The translations under genes and the position numbers were made by a program. From positions 2,698,001-2,762,000 of the forward strand of contig NZ_CP110389.1 of assembly GCF_026015985.1 (NCBI RefSeq): a stretch of DNA of 64,000 nucleotides. The letters are read 5' to 3'. The DNA comes from Rhodopseudomonas sp. P2A-2r. Its GTDB lineage: Bacteria; Pseudomonadota; Alphaproteobacteria; Rhizobiales; Xanthobacteraceae. Shown piece after piece: positions 42,940 through 52,587 of this stretch (the stretch's first letter is position 1; each line of letters opens with the position of its first letter). The notes under the pieces are model-generated. The model saw only the letters and a list, made by a program, of their open reading frames with translations, was not told where the DNA came from and searched no databases.

Positions 42940-43710
42940 TTATCGCTGGATTCCTGCAAACGCCGCGGCAATACCGCGCTGGACCAGCGACCAGTCGAAA
43001 CCGAGCGCCAGCGCCACATAGCCGCGCGCGATCATCGCATTGGCCTGTTCGGCCGAGCGCGCGGCGCCGCCGATCGGCACGCCGCTTTTGAGGATGCCGG
43101 TCTCGGCGCGGGCCACCAGCGCCAGCACCTCGGGATCGTCGAGCTGGCCGCGCTTGCCGATCGAGGTGGCGAGGTCGCCGATCCCGATCACTGCAACATC
43201 GATGCCCGGGACCGCCATGATCTCGTCGATGCGGTTCACAGCGTCGACATGCTCGATAGTGACCATGCAGATCATGTCGTCATCGGCGGTGGCCATGTAG
43301 TCGGGCATCGACACGTTCCAGCGGAACGGGGCATGAAACGGTCCCCACAGCCGCTCGCCGGCGGGCGGATAACGCAGGCTGCGCACGGCTTTCTCCGCAT
43401 CCGCCGCGCTTGATATCATCGGAAAGTTGAGGCCCATGGCGCCGATGTCCATCGGCGCCTTCGCCAGCCACGGCTCGTTGGCGGCGATGCGCACAAGCGG
43501 CAGGCACGGCGTGCCCGCGGTCGCCATGATCATGCCGTGTGCGGTGCCGAGATCGATCGGGCCATGCTCGAGATCGACGATGATCCAGTCGAGCGACTGC
43601 GCCATGATCCGCGCCAGTTGGATGCTCGGGATGGTGGCAATGGCCCCGAAGGTCGGACGCCCCTCGCGCCATTGCTGCTTGAGGCGATGAAGCGGCGCGG
43701 GAGGCGTCAT
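42940..43710 (-). CDS. HpcH/HpaI aldolase family protein
   Basis: A 256-residue TIM-barrel class II pyruvate aldolase. FGAIATIPSIQLARIMAQSLDWIIVDLEHGPIDLGTAHGMI holds the metal/substrate site, with further conserved parts at MGLNFPMISSAADAEKAVRSLRYPPAGERLWGP and MVTIEHVDAVNRIDEIMAVPGIDVAVIGIGDLATSIG (abridged: VDLEHGP, RYPPAGERLWG, IEHVDAV). Relatives cleave 4-hydroxy-2-oxo acids. No aromatic-degradation genes are nearby. It precedes the E2-like gene on the same strand. Confidence 0.87.
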   Translation of the reverse strand: MTPPAPLHRLKQQWREGRPTFGAIATIPSIQLARIMAQSLDWIIVDLEHGPIDLGTAHGMIMATAGTPCLPLVRIAANEPWLAKAPMDIGAMGLNFPMISSAADAEKAVRSLRYPPAGERLWGPFHAPFRWNVSMPDYMATADDDMICMVTIEHVDAVNRIDEIMAVPGIDVAVIGIGDLATSIGKRGQLDDPEVLALVARAETGILKSGVPIGGAARSAEQANAMIARGYVALALGFDWSLVQRGIAAAFAGIQR

Positions 43711-43728
43711 TCCGTATCCTGTATCCAG

Positions 43729-44130
43729 TTATTTCGGCGCCGGGGTGGCCACCGGCTTGCCGTCCTCGACGACGTAGACGGCCATCAGCTTCAATCCCTT
43801 GTCACCGGTCTTGACGTCGTGCGGCACGCCGGCAGGGACCGCGTAGGAATCGCCGGCCTTCATCATCTTGTCGGGCTGGCCTTCGACCAGCAAGGTCGCC
43901 TCGCCATCCAGTACATAGCCGGTATCCACGCCGGGATGGGTGTGCCGGCCGGCGAGCTGGTTCGGCCCGATCTCGGCGACAACGGTCACGATGTGATAGC
44001 CAGCGGGGAATTTCACGTCCTGCAGCGGCGTCCGCTTGATACCGCCCGCCGGAGCAGCGGTCTGCGCCGCCGCAGCGCCGGCGGTCACGACGATAATCGA
44101 AAGTCCGATCAAAAGGTTCCTGAGCATCAT
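43729..44130 (-). CDS. exported cupin-domain protein
   Basis: A 133-residue protein. The signal peptide is about 1-22 (AGAAAA|Q). A single cupin barrel has metal-type motif residues in AGRHTHPGVDTGYVLDGEATLLVEG and GDSYAVPAGVPHDVKTG (His-x-His, Glu position replaced by Gly/Tyr region, distal His). Periplasmic cupins of this sort are common and mostly uncharacterised. ATG 44130 follows AGGGAGAG; ATG 44127 is one codon further in. It lies 18 bases upstream of the HpcH aldolase gene and is probably co-transcribed with it. Confidence 0.82.
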   Translation of the reverse strand: MMLRNLLIGLSIIVVTAGAAAAQTAAPAGGIKRTPLQDVKFPAGYHIVTVVAEIGPNQLAGRHTHPGVDTGYVLDGEATLLVEGQPDKMMKAGDSYAVPAGVPHDVKTGDKGLKLMAVYVVEDGKPVATPAPK

Positions 44131-44207
44131 GGTCTCTCCCTGGCCGTTCTCTTCATGGAACGGATTGAGAGCAGGCTAGCAGTCCGCGATTGCGCGCGGA
44201 AGCTGGA

Positions 44208-45002
44208 TCACGCCGGAACGGGGCTGCCGAAAAGCGGCACCAGCGCCTTGGCCAGTTGCAACGACGGCGCGCGTCCGGATGTGTAGACGAAGCTGGTGGT
44301 GGTGGTCGGCGCATTTGGCAGGGCCGGCCCGAGCAGGTCGACCACCCGCCGCGCGATTGCCGGCGCCGGATCGATCCACGCCACCGGCCACGGCGCCAGC
44401 GCGATCATGCGGTCCAGCAGCAGCGGGTAGTGCGTGCAGGCCAGCACCACGGCATCGGTGCGGAGGCCGCCGTCGTCGACGAAGCAGGGCGCGATCTCGG
44501 CCAGAATAGCGTCGTTGCCGATGGCCTCGCCGTTCAGCTCCGCCTCCGCCAGAGAGGCGAGGATGGGCGAGCCGACCAGTGTTACCGTGCAGGCCTGGGC
44601 ATGGTCGCGGATCAGCGCCTTGGTATATTCGCGCTTCACGGTGGCCCGGGTGCCGAGCACCGAGACGCGCTTGGTGGTGGAGGCGGCGCAGGCTGGCTTG
44701 ATCGCCGGGACGGTGCCGACGAAGGGCACGGCATAGGCGGCGCGCAGCGGCGCCATCACCGACACCGACATGGTGTTGCAGGCGATCACCACCAGGTCCG
44801 GGCGATGCGCCGCGATCAGCTCGCCCATCAGCGGCACCACCCGGGCGACGATCTCGTCCTCGCTGTGGTGGCCGTAGGGGAAGAACACGTCGTCGGCGAC
44901 ATAGACATAGCGCGCGTCAGGGCGCGCGCGGACGATCTCGCGCAGCACCGTGAGGCCGCCGAGGCCGGAATCGATCACCAGGATGGTTGGTTGGGTGGAC
45001 AC
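44208..45002 (-). CDS. murI: glutamate racemase
   Basis: It interconverts L- and D-glutamate for peptidoglycan synthesis. The protein has 264 residues. The two catalytic cysteines are Cys75 (VIACNTMS) and Cys189 (LACTHYP). VIDSGLGGLTVLREI and DDVFFPYGHHSEDEI are diagnostic. GTG 45002 has AAGGA at proper distance; a second GTG at 45008 is too close to it. It is monocistronic, divergent from the DUF2235 gene. Confidence 0.95.
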   Translation of the reverse strand: MSTQPTILVIDSGLGGLTVLREIVRARPDARYVYVADDVFFPYGHHSEDEIVARVVPLMGELIAAHRPDLVVIACNTMSVSVMAPLRAAYAVPFVGTVPAIKPACAASTTKRVSVLGTRATVKREYTKALIRDHAQACTVTLVGSPILASLAEAELNGEAIGNDAILAEIAPCFVDDGGLRTDAVVLACTHYPLLLDRMIALAPWPVAWIDPAPAIARRVVDLLGPALPNAPTTTTSFVYTSGRAPSLQLAKALVPLFGSPVPA

Positions 45003-45272
45003 GGACACATCCTTGCCGAAGGTGGTTACTTTTGGGTTGCCGGACCATGACGCCTGCCGCGGATCCGATGCAATATGAACTCTTGTTCCGGGGCCGTCGC
45101 GGACGACAGCGCCTGATACGGTCCGGCTCTGCGAGGAGGCAAGAGATGCGGCACCGCGCCTTGGCTTCGGCGCGGAATGAACTGGAGCGCAGTCAGGTTG
45201 CGCGATTGTATCTTGTCGATGATGCAATTTCTGCTCATCATGCCTCGGCATTGACGCGCGGGGGGCACGGCG

Positions 45273-47696
45273 ATGGCTGGAAAAAATATCGTCCTGTTGT
45301 CGGACGGCACGGGCAACAGCTCGGCCAAACTGTTTCGCACCAATGTCTGGCGGCTGTATCAGGCGCTTAATCTGTCAGATCCCTCGGCGCAGATCGCCTA
45401 TTACGACGACGGTGTCGGCACCTCGTCGTTCAAGCCGCTGGCCATCCTCGGCGGCGTGTTCGGCGTCGGGCTGAAGCGCAACGTCATCGACATCTACAGT
45501 TTCTGCTGTCGCAACTATCAACCGGGCGATCGCATTTACGGCTTCGGCTTCAGCCGCGGCGCCTTCACCATCCGCGTGGTCGCCGGCCTGATCGCCCGCA
45601 TCGGTCTCGTGCGCTACGACGGCAACGATGCGCAGCTGGCGCGCGATGCGGAGATTGCCTATCGCGAATATCGCAAGGTCCGCAATTACAAATCGGCGCT
45701 CACGGCGTTGATCAAGCCGCTATGGGCGCTGTGCGACTGGCTTGGTCGTGTCGTTCTGCACAAGCCGGCATTTGCCGACCTGGTCCGCACCGAAATCGAG
45801 AAGATCGATTTCATCGGCGTGTGGGACACCGTCGATGCCTATGGCGGTCCGATCGAGGAGATCACCCGGGCCATCGACTACTGGTACTGGCCGCTGACCA
45901 TGCCGGACCAGTTCATGAACCACAAGATCGCCCGGGCCTGCCATGCGCTGGCGCTGGAGGAGGAGCGCGACGCGTTCCGCCCGGTGTTGTGGGACGACCG
46001 CTATGTGCGCGACGGCAAGAAGCTTTATCCGGTGGAGCAGGGCTGGGAGCCGGCGCCGCTGCCGGCGGAACGGCCGTTAGCCGAGATCGACCGCGAGCGC
46101 ATCAGCCAGGTGTGGTTCGTCGGCGTGCATTCCGACATCGGCGGCGGCTATTCGCGCGACGGCCTGTCCTATACGACGCTGCGCTGGATGATGCAGCGCG
46201 CCGAGGTCCACGGGCTGCGCTATCTGCAGGTGCAGCAGACCTGGCTCGACAGCTTCGTCGATCCCTTCGACAAGCTCAACGACTCCCGTCACGGCCTCGC
46301 CGGCTACTATCGCTACCGGCCGCGCAAGCTGGTCGATATCTACAGCCAGCCGCCCTACAAGCTGAAGCTGGCCGAGGACCTGCGCCACATGCTCAACATT
46401 CTGGCGGACCGGACGGACTCCGAGCATGAAGTCAGGGCCGAACTCGCCGCGCCGGAGACGTATCGGCCGCGGCCGGCGCCAAAAATCCATCACACCGTGT
46501 TCGACCGCATCGCGCGCGGCACCGATGGCTACAGCCCGATCGTGCTGCCGGCCAGCTATGCGGTGGTGACCGACAGCGGCGCCATCATCGCCGAGAGCGG
46601 CGTCGGCGCCGCGCAGGCGCAGGCGCGCGCCGTCCGCCAGGAACGGGTGTGGGACTGGGTCTGGGCGCGGCGCGTCACCTACTTTGCCACGGTGGCTGCC
46701 TCGCTCTATCTGGCAGCGCTGCCGCTGATCAATGCCTGGCGTCCGCCGCGCGGGCCGGCCAGTCCCGCCGAGGTGGTCGTGCCGCTGATCGACATGGTCG
46801 GCGCGCTGCTGCCGGCCTTCGTCGCGCCGTGGCTGGAGGCCTTCCGCCACGCGCCCGGGCGGTTTTTGATCGGTGTCGTCGCGGTGCTTCTGCTGCTCGA
46901 TCTGGGCGGCAGGATGCAGGGACGGATCCGCGACCTGATGCGGACCATCTGGCGCAGCCCGAGCAGCACGTCTCCGCCACAGCCGGCCAGCGCGGTCTAC
47001 CGGCTGCGCAATGCCGGGGCCTATCGCGCGTTCTTCTATTTGCTCAAGCATTGGCTGCTGCCGACGTTCTTCGCCGCAGTGATTTTCGTGGTGCTGACCT
47101 TCGCGGTGTTCAACGTCGTCAATCGCCTGTCTTTCCTCGCCTTCGACGCGGCGGGGTCGGTCTGCACCCCCGGCGTGACGACCACCGCCGTGACGGCGAC
47201 GCCGGCGACCAGACCGTTCGCGACGAAGACCTTGTGCACGGCGACCGGCCTCGCCGTGCAGGCGCAGCGCTCCTATCGGGTCACGCTGGTGGTCACCGAT
47301 CCCTGGCAGGACGGCTACAAGTTCGACGAGCCCGATCCGGACAAAGCCCGCGGCATCGCCACCGGGCCGGAGGGATTCGGCCGCGACCGGATGCGGCCAC
47401 TGATGTGGCTCGGCCTGCCAAGCCGGCGGCTGCTGGGCTCGAACTGGTTTGCGCCGGTGCTGCGCGTCGGCATCCGCAGTTTCGGCGAGGTGGTGCCGGC
47501 CTTCGTGCGCGAGGATCCGCCGGCGTGCCAGTGCCCGGCGACGACGCGCTACACCGCAACCTTCCGGGCGCCGAAATCCGGCGAACTGTTCGTCTATGTC
47601 AACGATACGGTGATCGGGATGCCCCGCCTGTTCGACTTGTTCTACCGCAGCAACAACAAGGGCCGCGCCGATCTGACGCTGCAGTTGGTGGAGTAG
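45273..47696 (+). CDS. DUF2235 alpha/beta-hydrolase-like protein with C-terminal membrane region
   Basis: An 807-residue protein. Residues 1-370 are a DUF2235 domain: MAGKNIVLLSDGTGNSSAKLF, then YGFGFSRGAFTIRVVAGLI with the GxSxG-like nucleophile (Ser in GFSRGA) and FIGVWDTVDAYG, then GVHSDIGGGY carrying the acidic and His positions. Fungal and T6SS Tle1 phospholipases share this fold. From about 465 on there are three or more hydrophobic helices and a final beta-rich soluble part with Cys pairs (PPACQCP). No VgrG or immunity gene is adjacent, so an effector role is not supported; a membrane-bound lipase is more likely. Confidence 0.8.
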   Translation: MAGKNIVLLSDGTGNSSAKLFRTNVWRLYQALNLSDPSAQIAYYDDGVGTSSFKPLAILGGVFGVGLKRNVIDIYSFCCRNYQPGDRIYGFGFSRGAFTIRVVAGLIARIGLVRYDGNDAQLARDAEIAYREYRKVRNYKSALTALIKPLWALCDWLGRVVLHKPAFADLVRTEIEKIDFIGVWDTVDAYGGPIEEITRAIDYWYWPLTMPDQFMNHKIARACHALALEEERDAFRPVLWDDRYVRDGKKLYPVEQGWEPAPLPAERPLAEIDRERISQVWFVGVHSDIGGGYSRDGLSYTTLRWMMQRAEVHGLRYLQVQQTWLDSFVDPFDKLNDSRHGLAGYYRYRPRKLVDIYSQPPYKLKLAEDLRHMLNILADRTDSEHEVRAELAAPETYRPRPAPKIHHTVFDRIARGTDGYSPIVLPASYAVVTDSGAIIAESGVGAAQAQARAVRQERVWDWVWARRVTYFATVAASLYLAALPLINAWRPPRGPASPAEVVVPLIDMVGALLPAFVAPWLEAFRHAPGRFLIGVVAVLLLLDLGGRMQGRIRDLMRTIWRSPSSTSPPQPASAVYRLRNAGAYRAFFYLLKHWLLPTFFAAVIFVVLTFAVFNVVNRLSFLAFDAAGSVCTPGVTTTAVTATPATRPFATKTLCTATGLAVQAQRSYRVTLVVTDPWQDGYKFDEPDPDKARGIATGPEGFGRDRMRPLMWLGLPSRRLLGSNWFAPVLRVGIRSFGEVVPAFVREDPPACQCPATTRYTATFRAPKSGELFVYVNDTVIGMPRLFDLFYRSNNKGRADLTLQLVE

Positions 47697-47700
47697 CTGC

Positions 47701-48306
47701 CTACACCGGCAGCAATGGCCGGTGCGCGCCTGCGGGCGGCTCGATACGGATCGGGTCGCCGGGCCGCACGTCGCCGGCTGACAGCACAATGCTCATGACG
47801 CCGGACTTGCGGATCAGCTTGCCCTCGGCGTCCTTGTCCAGCACGGCCTTCAGCAGTCCCTTCCGGAAGGCGTCGATCTGGCCGCAGGGGTGACGCAGGC
47901 CGGTGATCTCGATCACCGCCTGATCGCCGAGATGGAGTTTCGTGCCGGTGGACAGGCCGAGCAGGTCGATGCCCCCGGTAGTGATGTTCTCGCCGAGATC
48001 GCCGGGCGCGATGTCGAAGCCTTTGGTGCGCAGCTCGTCGAACAGTTCGCGGTGCATCAGATGCACCTGGCGCAGGTTCGGCGCCTCGGGATCTTTGCGC
48101 GCGAGGTAGAGGTGCGTGACCTTGGCGCCGGCATGGGCATCGCCCTCGACGCCGAGGCCCGGCAACAGGCGGACGCTGAGCGCCGGCGCCTTGCTGAAAT
48201 GATGGCCGCGGCGCAGGCAGACGGCGAGGATAGCGGGCGCAAATTCTATCAGGGGTTCGGACCTTTCTTCACCTCTCCCCGCTTGCGGGGAGAGGTCGGC
48301 ATTCAC
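47701..48306 (-). CDS. stand-alone MOSC domain protein
   Basis: A 201-residue protein. The MOSC core features are GLGVEGDAHAGAKVTHLYLARKDPEAPNLRQVHLMH, LRTKGFDIAPGDLGENITTGGIDL and ITGLRHPCGQIDAF with the conserved Cys (abridged: GVEGDAHAG, DLGENITTGGIDLL, GLRHPCGQID). Such proteins may carry sulfur or molybdenum cofactor. The only ATG (48306) and the first 17 codons lie in the palindromic repeat 48271-48418; no internal start is obvious, so the repeat appears to supply the N-terminus. Confidence 0.82.
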   Translation of the reverse strand: MNADLSPQAGRGEERSEPLIEFAPAILAVCLRRGHHFSKAPALSVRLLPGLGVEGDAHAGAKVTHLYLARKDPEAPNLRQVHLMHRELFDELRTKGFDIAPGDLGENITTGGIDLLGLSTGTKLHLGDQAVIEITGLRHPCGQIDAFRKGLLKAVLDKDAEGKLIRKSGVMSIVLSAGDVRPGDPIRIEPPAGAHRPLLPV

Positions 48307-48418
48307 GCGAAGCGTGGATGCCGGGTGAGGGGACTCTCGAGTGAAACGCGGAATCCCCTCACCCGGAGCCCCTCGCTCCGCTCAGGACTCCGACCTCTCC
48401 CCGCAGGCGGGGAGAGGT
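48271..48418. repeat. palindromic element, family C (copy 2)
   Basis: ACCTCTCCCCGC at the left end pairs with GCGGGGAGAGGT at the right (48407-48418). Inner copies of the same hairpin (CCTCTCCCCGCTTGCGGGG) and CCTCACCCGG/CCGGGTGAGGG pairs make a nested structure. It fills the gap between the MOSC gene and convergent-side purB end and overlaps the first codons of the MOSC gene. Confidence 0.8.
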
Positions 48419-48431
48419 TAAGAACCGGCGA

Positions 48432-49739
<1,308 letters not shown>

Positions 49740-49917
49740 GGAGGACTCGTGCTGTTGGGGGTTACGCCGCGCTTTAGCAGATCGGGAGGGGGAGGGAACA
49801 AGCGGATCGCCCGCCAGCGGGTTTTACCGTAAGCAGGGAGCCAGCCGGTGCGGCACCGTTTGATGTCGGTCAAACCGACCGGCCGGCTGGCCGTTATCAT
49901 GCGGCAAGGGAGAAAAT

Positions 49918-50658
49918 GTGCTGCTGGCGATCTTTGCGGATATCCATGGCAACCGGGAGGCGTTCGAGGCCTGCCTCGCTGCGGCGCGTGCGCGCGGCGC
50001 GGAGCGCATGGTGCTGCTCGGCGATTTCGTTGGCTACGGCGCCGATCCGGAATGGGTGGTCGATACCGTGATGGAACTGGTCGCGGCCGGCGCCGTGGCC
50101 GTGCAAGGCAACCACGATTATGCCGTCGGCACGCCCTCCGAGACCATGAATGCCGAGGCCCAGGCCGCCATCGAATGGACCCGCGGCCGGCTCGGCGCCG
50201 AACAGCGGCGCTTTCTCGCCGACCTGCCGCTGACCGTCGAGGATGGCGAGCGTCTCTATGTGCATTCCGAGGCCAGCCAGCCGGCCCGGTGGCGCTATGT
50301 GACCGATGTCTCCGACGCTGCGCGCTGCCTGATCGCGACCCAGGCGCATGTCACTTTCTGCGGCCACATCCACAAGCCGGCGCTGTATTCCATGTCGGTG
50401 ACGGCGAAGATGACCAGCTTCGTGCCGAGCGCGGACGTCGCCGTGCCGCTGCTGCAGGGGCGGCGCTGGCTGGCGGTGATGGGCTCGGTCGGCCAGCCGC
50501 GCGACGGCAATCCGGCGGCGGCCTTCGCGCTGCTCGATACCATCAGCCGCGAGATCACCTATTGCCGCGTGCCCTACGATGTCGAGGCAGCGGCGAAGCG
50601 CATTCGCGACAATGGCCTGCCGGTCTGGCTGGCCGACCGGCTGCTGGTGGGGAGGTGA
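49918..50658 (+). CDS. calcineurin-like metallophosphoesterase
   Basis: A 246-residue protein of the YfcE/diadenosine-tetraphosphatase-like group. Metal ligands appear in order: FADIHGN, GDFVGYGADP, GNHD and HIHKPALY (GHIH). It hydrolyses phosphodiester or phosphoanhydride bonds with two metal ions; the substrate is unknown. The start is GTG 49918 behind AAGGGAG. It ends only 3 bases before the kinase-Usp gene, so the two are almost certainly an operon. Confidence 0.87.
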   Translation: MLLAIFADIHGNREAFEACLAAARARGAERMVLLGDFVGYGADPEWVVDTVMELVAAGAVAVQGNHDYAVGTPSETMNAEAQAAIEWTRGRLGAEQRRFLADLPLTVEDGERLYVHSEASQPARWRYVTDVSDAARCLIATQAHVTFCGHIHKPALYSMSVTAKMTSFVPSADVAVPLLQGRRWLAVMGSVGQPRDGNPAAAFALLDTISREITYCRVPYDVEAAAKRIRDNGLPVWLADRLLVGR

Positions 50659-50661
50659 GCC

Positions 50662-52077
50662 ATGGGGCGGCATCTGGTTGAGCCCGGCGCGGTGATCGAC
50701 GGTTTTGTCGTCGGCGAATGCGTGCATCGCGGCGGTATGGCGACGCTGTGGAGTGTGACCCGGCCGGACATCGCCATGCCGCTGCTGATGAAGATCCCGC
50801 GCATTTCCGAGGGCGACGATCCCGCCGCCATCGTCGGCTTCGAGATGGAGCAGATGATCGTGCCGCGGCTGTCCGGCGTGCACGTCCCGAAATGTTTCGG
50901 TGCCGGCGATTTTGCGAAGCAGCCTTATGTGGTGATCGAGCGCATTCCCGGCGCGACGCTCTATGCGCGACTGCCGGAATTGCCGCTGCCCTATGACGAA
51001 GCCGTGGCGATCGTCGGCAAGGTGGCGGTGGCGCTGGACGAATTGCACCGGCAGAACGTCATTCATCACGACATCAAACCGAGCAGCGTGATGTTTCGCG
51101 ACAGCGGTGAGGCGGTGCTGATCGATTTCGGCCTGTCGCATCACAACCAGCTGCCGGACCTGCTGCAGGAGGAATTCCGGCTGCCCTACGGCACCGCGCC
51201 CTATATGGCGCCGGAGCGGCTGCTCGGCGTGCGCGACGATCCGCGCAGCGACCTGTTTTCGCTCGGCGTGCTCTTGTACTTCTTCACCACCGGCGAACGG
51301 CCCTTTGGCGAAAGCGAAACCCTGCGCGGCATGAAGCGGCGGCTGTGGCGCGATCCGGTGCCACCGCGCAAACTGCGCGCCGACTATCCGCCCTGGCTGC
51401 AGGAGATCGTGCTGCGCTGCCTGGAGACCGAGCCCAAGTGGCGGCATCCCACCGCGGCGCAGCTGGCCTTCGATCTCGGCCATCCCGACCAGGTCAAACT
51501 CACCGCGCGTTCGGAGCGGCTCAAGCGCGATCCGCTCAGCACCGTGTGGCGCCGCCGTTTCAACGGCAATATCTCGCAGCCCAGGGCCAAGGCCGATCTC
51601 GCCGCCCAGCTCGACGCCTCGCCCATCGTGGCCATCGCGCTGGACACCACCGAAGGCGCTCCGGAGCTGAACGCGGCGCTGCGCGTCACCGCCGGCCGGA
51701 TTCTCGCGACATTGCCGGCGGCGCGGCTGGCCTGTCTCAACGTGCTCAGGCTCAATCGCCTCGCCGTCGACCACACGCTTGACGAGAACCAGAGCAACAA
51801 GCACGTCGATCGCCTGGTCATGCTGAAGCACTGGGCGCAGCCGCTGAAGCTCGATCCCAACCGGCTGTCGACCCATGTGCTGGAGGCGATCGATCCGGCC
51901 GCGGCGATCCTGCAATTCGCCGACTCCAACAAGGTCGACCACATCATCATCGGCGCGCGACAGAATTCCAGGCTGCGCAGCCTGCTCGGCAGCGTGTCGG
52001 CGAAAGTCGCCGCCGAAGCCAATTGCAGCGTCACCGTGGTGCGTCCGGCCCGCGCGGCGACGCGGGACGGAGTATAG
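50662..52077 (+). CDS. Ser/Thr protein kinase fused to a universal stress protein domain
   Basis: A 471-residue cytosolic protein. The kinase covers about 12-275: glycine loop GECVHRGGMATLW, Lys44 (LLMKIPR), catalytic loop HHDIKPSSV (Asp137; the usual Asn is Ser), DFG at 155-157, YMAPE, SDLFSLGVLLY. A linker follows. A Usp domain (about 320-465) ends with the ATP-type loop GARQNSRLRSLLGSVSAKVAAEANCSVTVVRP (G-x2-G-x9-G-like pattern, relaxed). No membrane segment or sensor domain is present, so the Usp part may sense ATP or stress. It is paired with the upstream phosphoesterase. Confidence 0.87.
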   Translation: MGRHLVEPGAVIDGFVVGECVHRGGMATLWSVTRPDIAMPLLMKIPRISEGDDPAAIVGFEMEQMIVPRLSGVHVPKCFGAGDFAKQPYVVIERIPGATLYARLPELPLPYDEAVAIVGKVAVALDELHRQNVIHHDIKPSSVMFRDSGEAVLIDFGLSHHNQLPDLLQEEFRLPYGTAPYMAPERLLGVRDDPRSDLFSLGVLLYFFTTGERPFGESETLRGMKRRLWRDPVPPRKLRADYPPWLQEIVLRCLETEPKWRHPTAAQLAFDLGHPDQVKLTARSERLKRDPLSTVWRRRFNGNISQPRAKADLAAQLDASPIVAIALDTTEGAPELNAALRVTAGRILATLPAARLACLNVLRLNRLAVDHTLDENQSNKHVDRLVMLKHWAQPLKLDPNRLSTHVLEAIDPAAAILQFADSNKVDHIIIGARQNSRLRSLLGSVSAKVAAEANCSVTVVRPARAATRDGV

Positions 52078-52079
52078 TT

Positions 52080-52155
52080 GTAGCCCGCATGAGCGCAGCG
52101 AGATGCGGGAATTATGGAGCGCTGCCCCGCATGTCGCTGCGCTCATGCGGGCTAC
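52080..52155. repeat. 76-bp palindrome, family D
   Basis: GTAGCCCGCATGAGCGCAGC at the left pairs with GCTGCGCTCATGCGGGCTAC at the right, and ATGCGGG/CCCGCAT continues inward. It has no T-tract. It directly follows the kinase-Usp stop and could serve as an mRNA 3' stabiliser. Confidence 0.8.
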
Positions 52156-52214
52156 TTGCCAATTGCGCGAGTTGTTGTGCTTAGTGTTCTCATGCAACGT
52201 GTAAGGATGATTTA

Positions 52215-52517
52215 TTGTCAGAGCTCGGACCAAAAGAAACTGAGATTATGAGCTTCCTAGAGGAGCGAATTTTCAACCCAATACTTGATTCAGGTACAGC
52301 CTCGGCAAGGCTAAAACAAGGAATTCGCTTCACCATTATGCGAATGAAGGAGCGGGATGCAGCTGGGATGATTCAGTATTACTGGTCCGCGATTATTGGG
52401 ACAGAGCGAAGCGTCGGATTTGCCGCCCTCATGCGTCAGGAAGGATTTGGTCGTTTCGAGGAAGCTATCGACGAATTTCGGCTTCGTTTTAATGATCAGT
52501 TTCTTCGGCGACCGTGA
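52215..52517 (+). CDS. hypothetical protein, low G+C
   Basis: A 100-residue protein of unrecognised family. It is helical and charged (LEERIFNPILDSGTASARLKQGIRFTIMRMKERDAAGMIQYYWSAIIG), with no signal peptide or Cys. The start is TTG 52215 behind AAGGATG. Codon use and G+C content (below 50%) differ strongly from the neighbours, suggesting recent acquisition. It lies between a family D repeat and the convergent rpe gene. Confidence 0.55.
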   Translation: MSELGPKETEIMSFLEERIFNPILDSGTASARLKQGIRFTIMRMKERDAAGMIQYYWSAIIGTERSVGFAALMRQEGFGRFEEAIDEFRLRFNDQFLRRP

Positions 52518-52587
52518 GGATAGGCGCGACGGAATTCCTACCCAGAGCCTCCTGCAGCAACGCATTCTCGCATTGAAGACTCCGCGC

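Noticed and set aside
46077..47789. Long minus-strand frame of 570 codons opposite the DUF2235 gene
   Set aside because: Same reasoning; it also runs across the end of the MOSC gene without sensible similarity.
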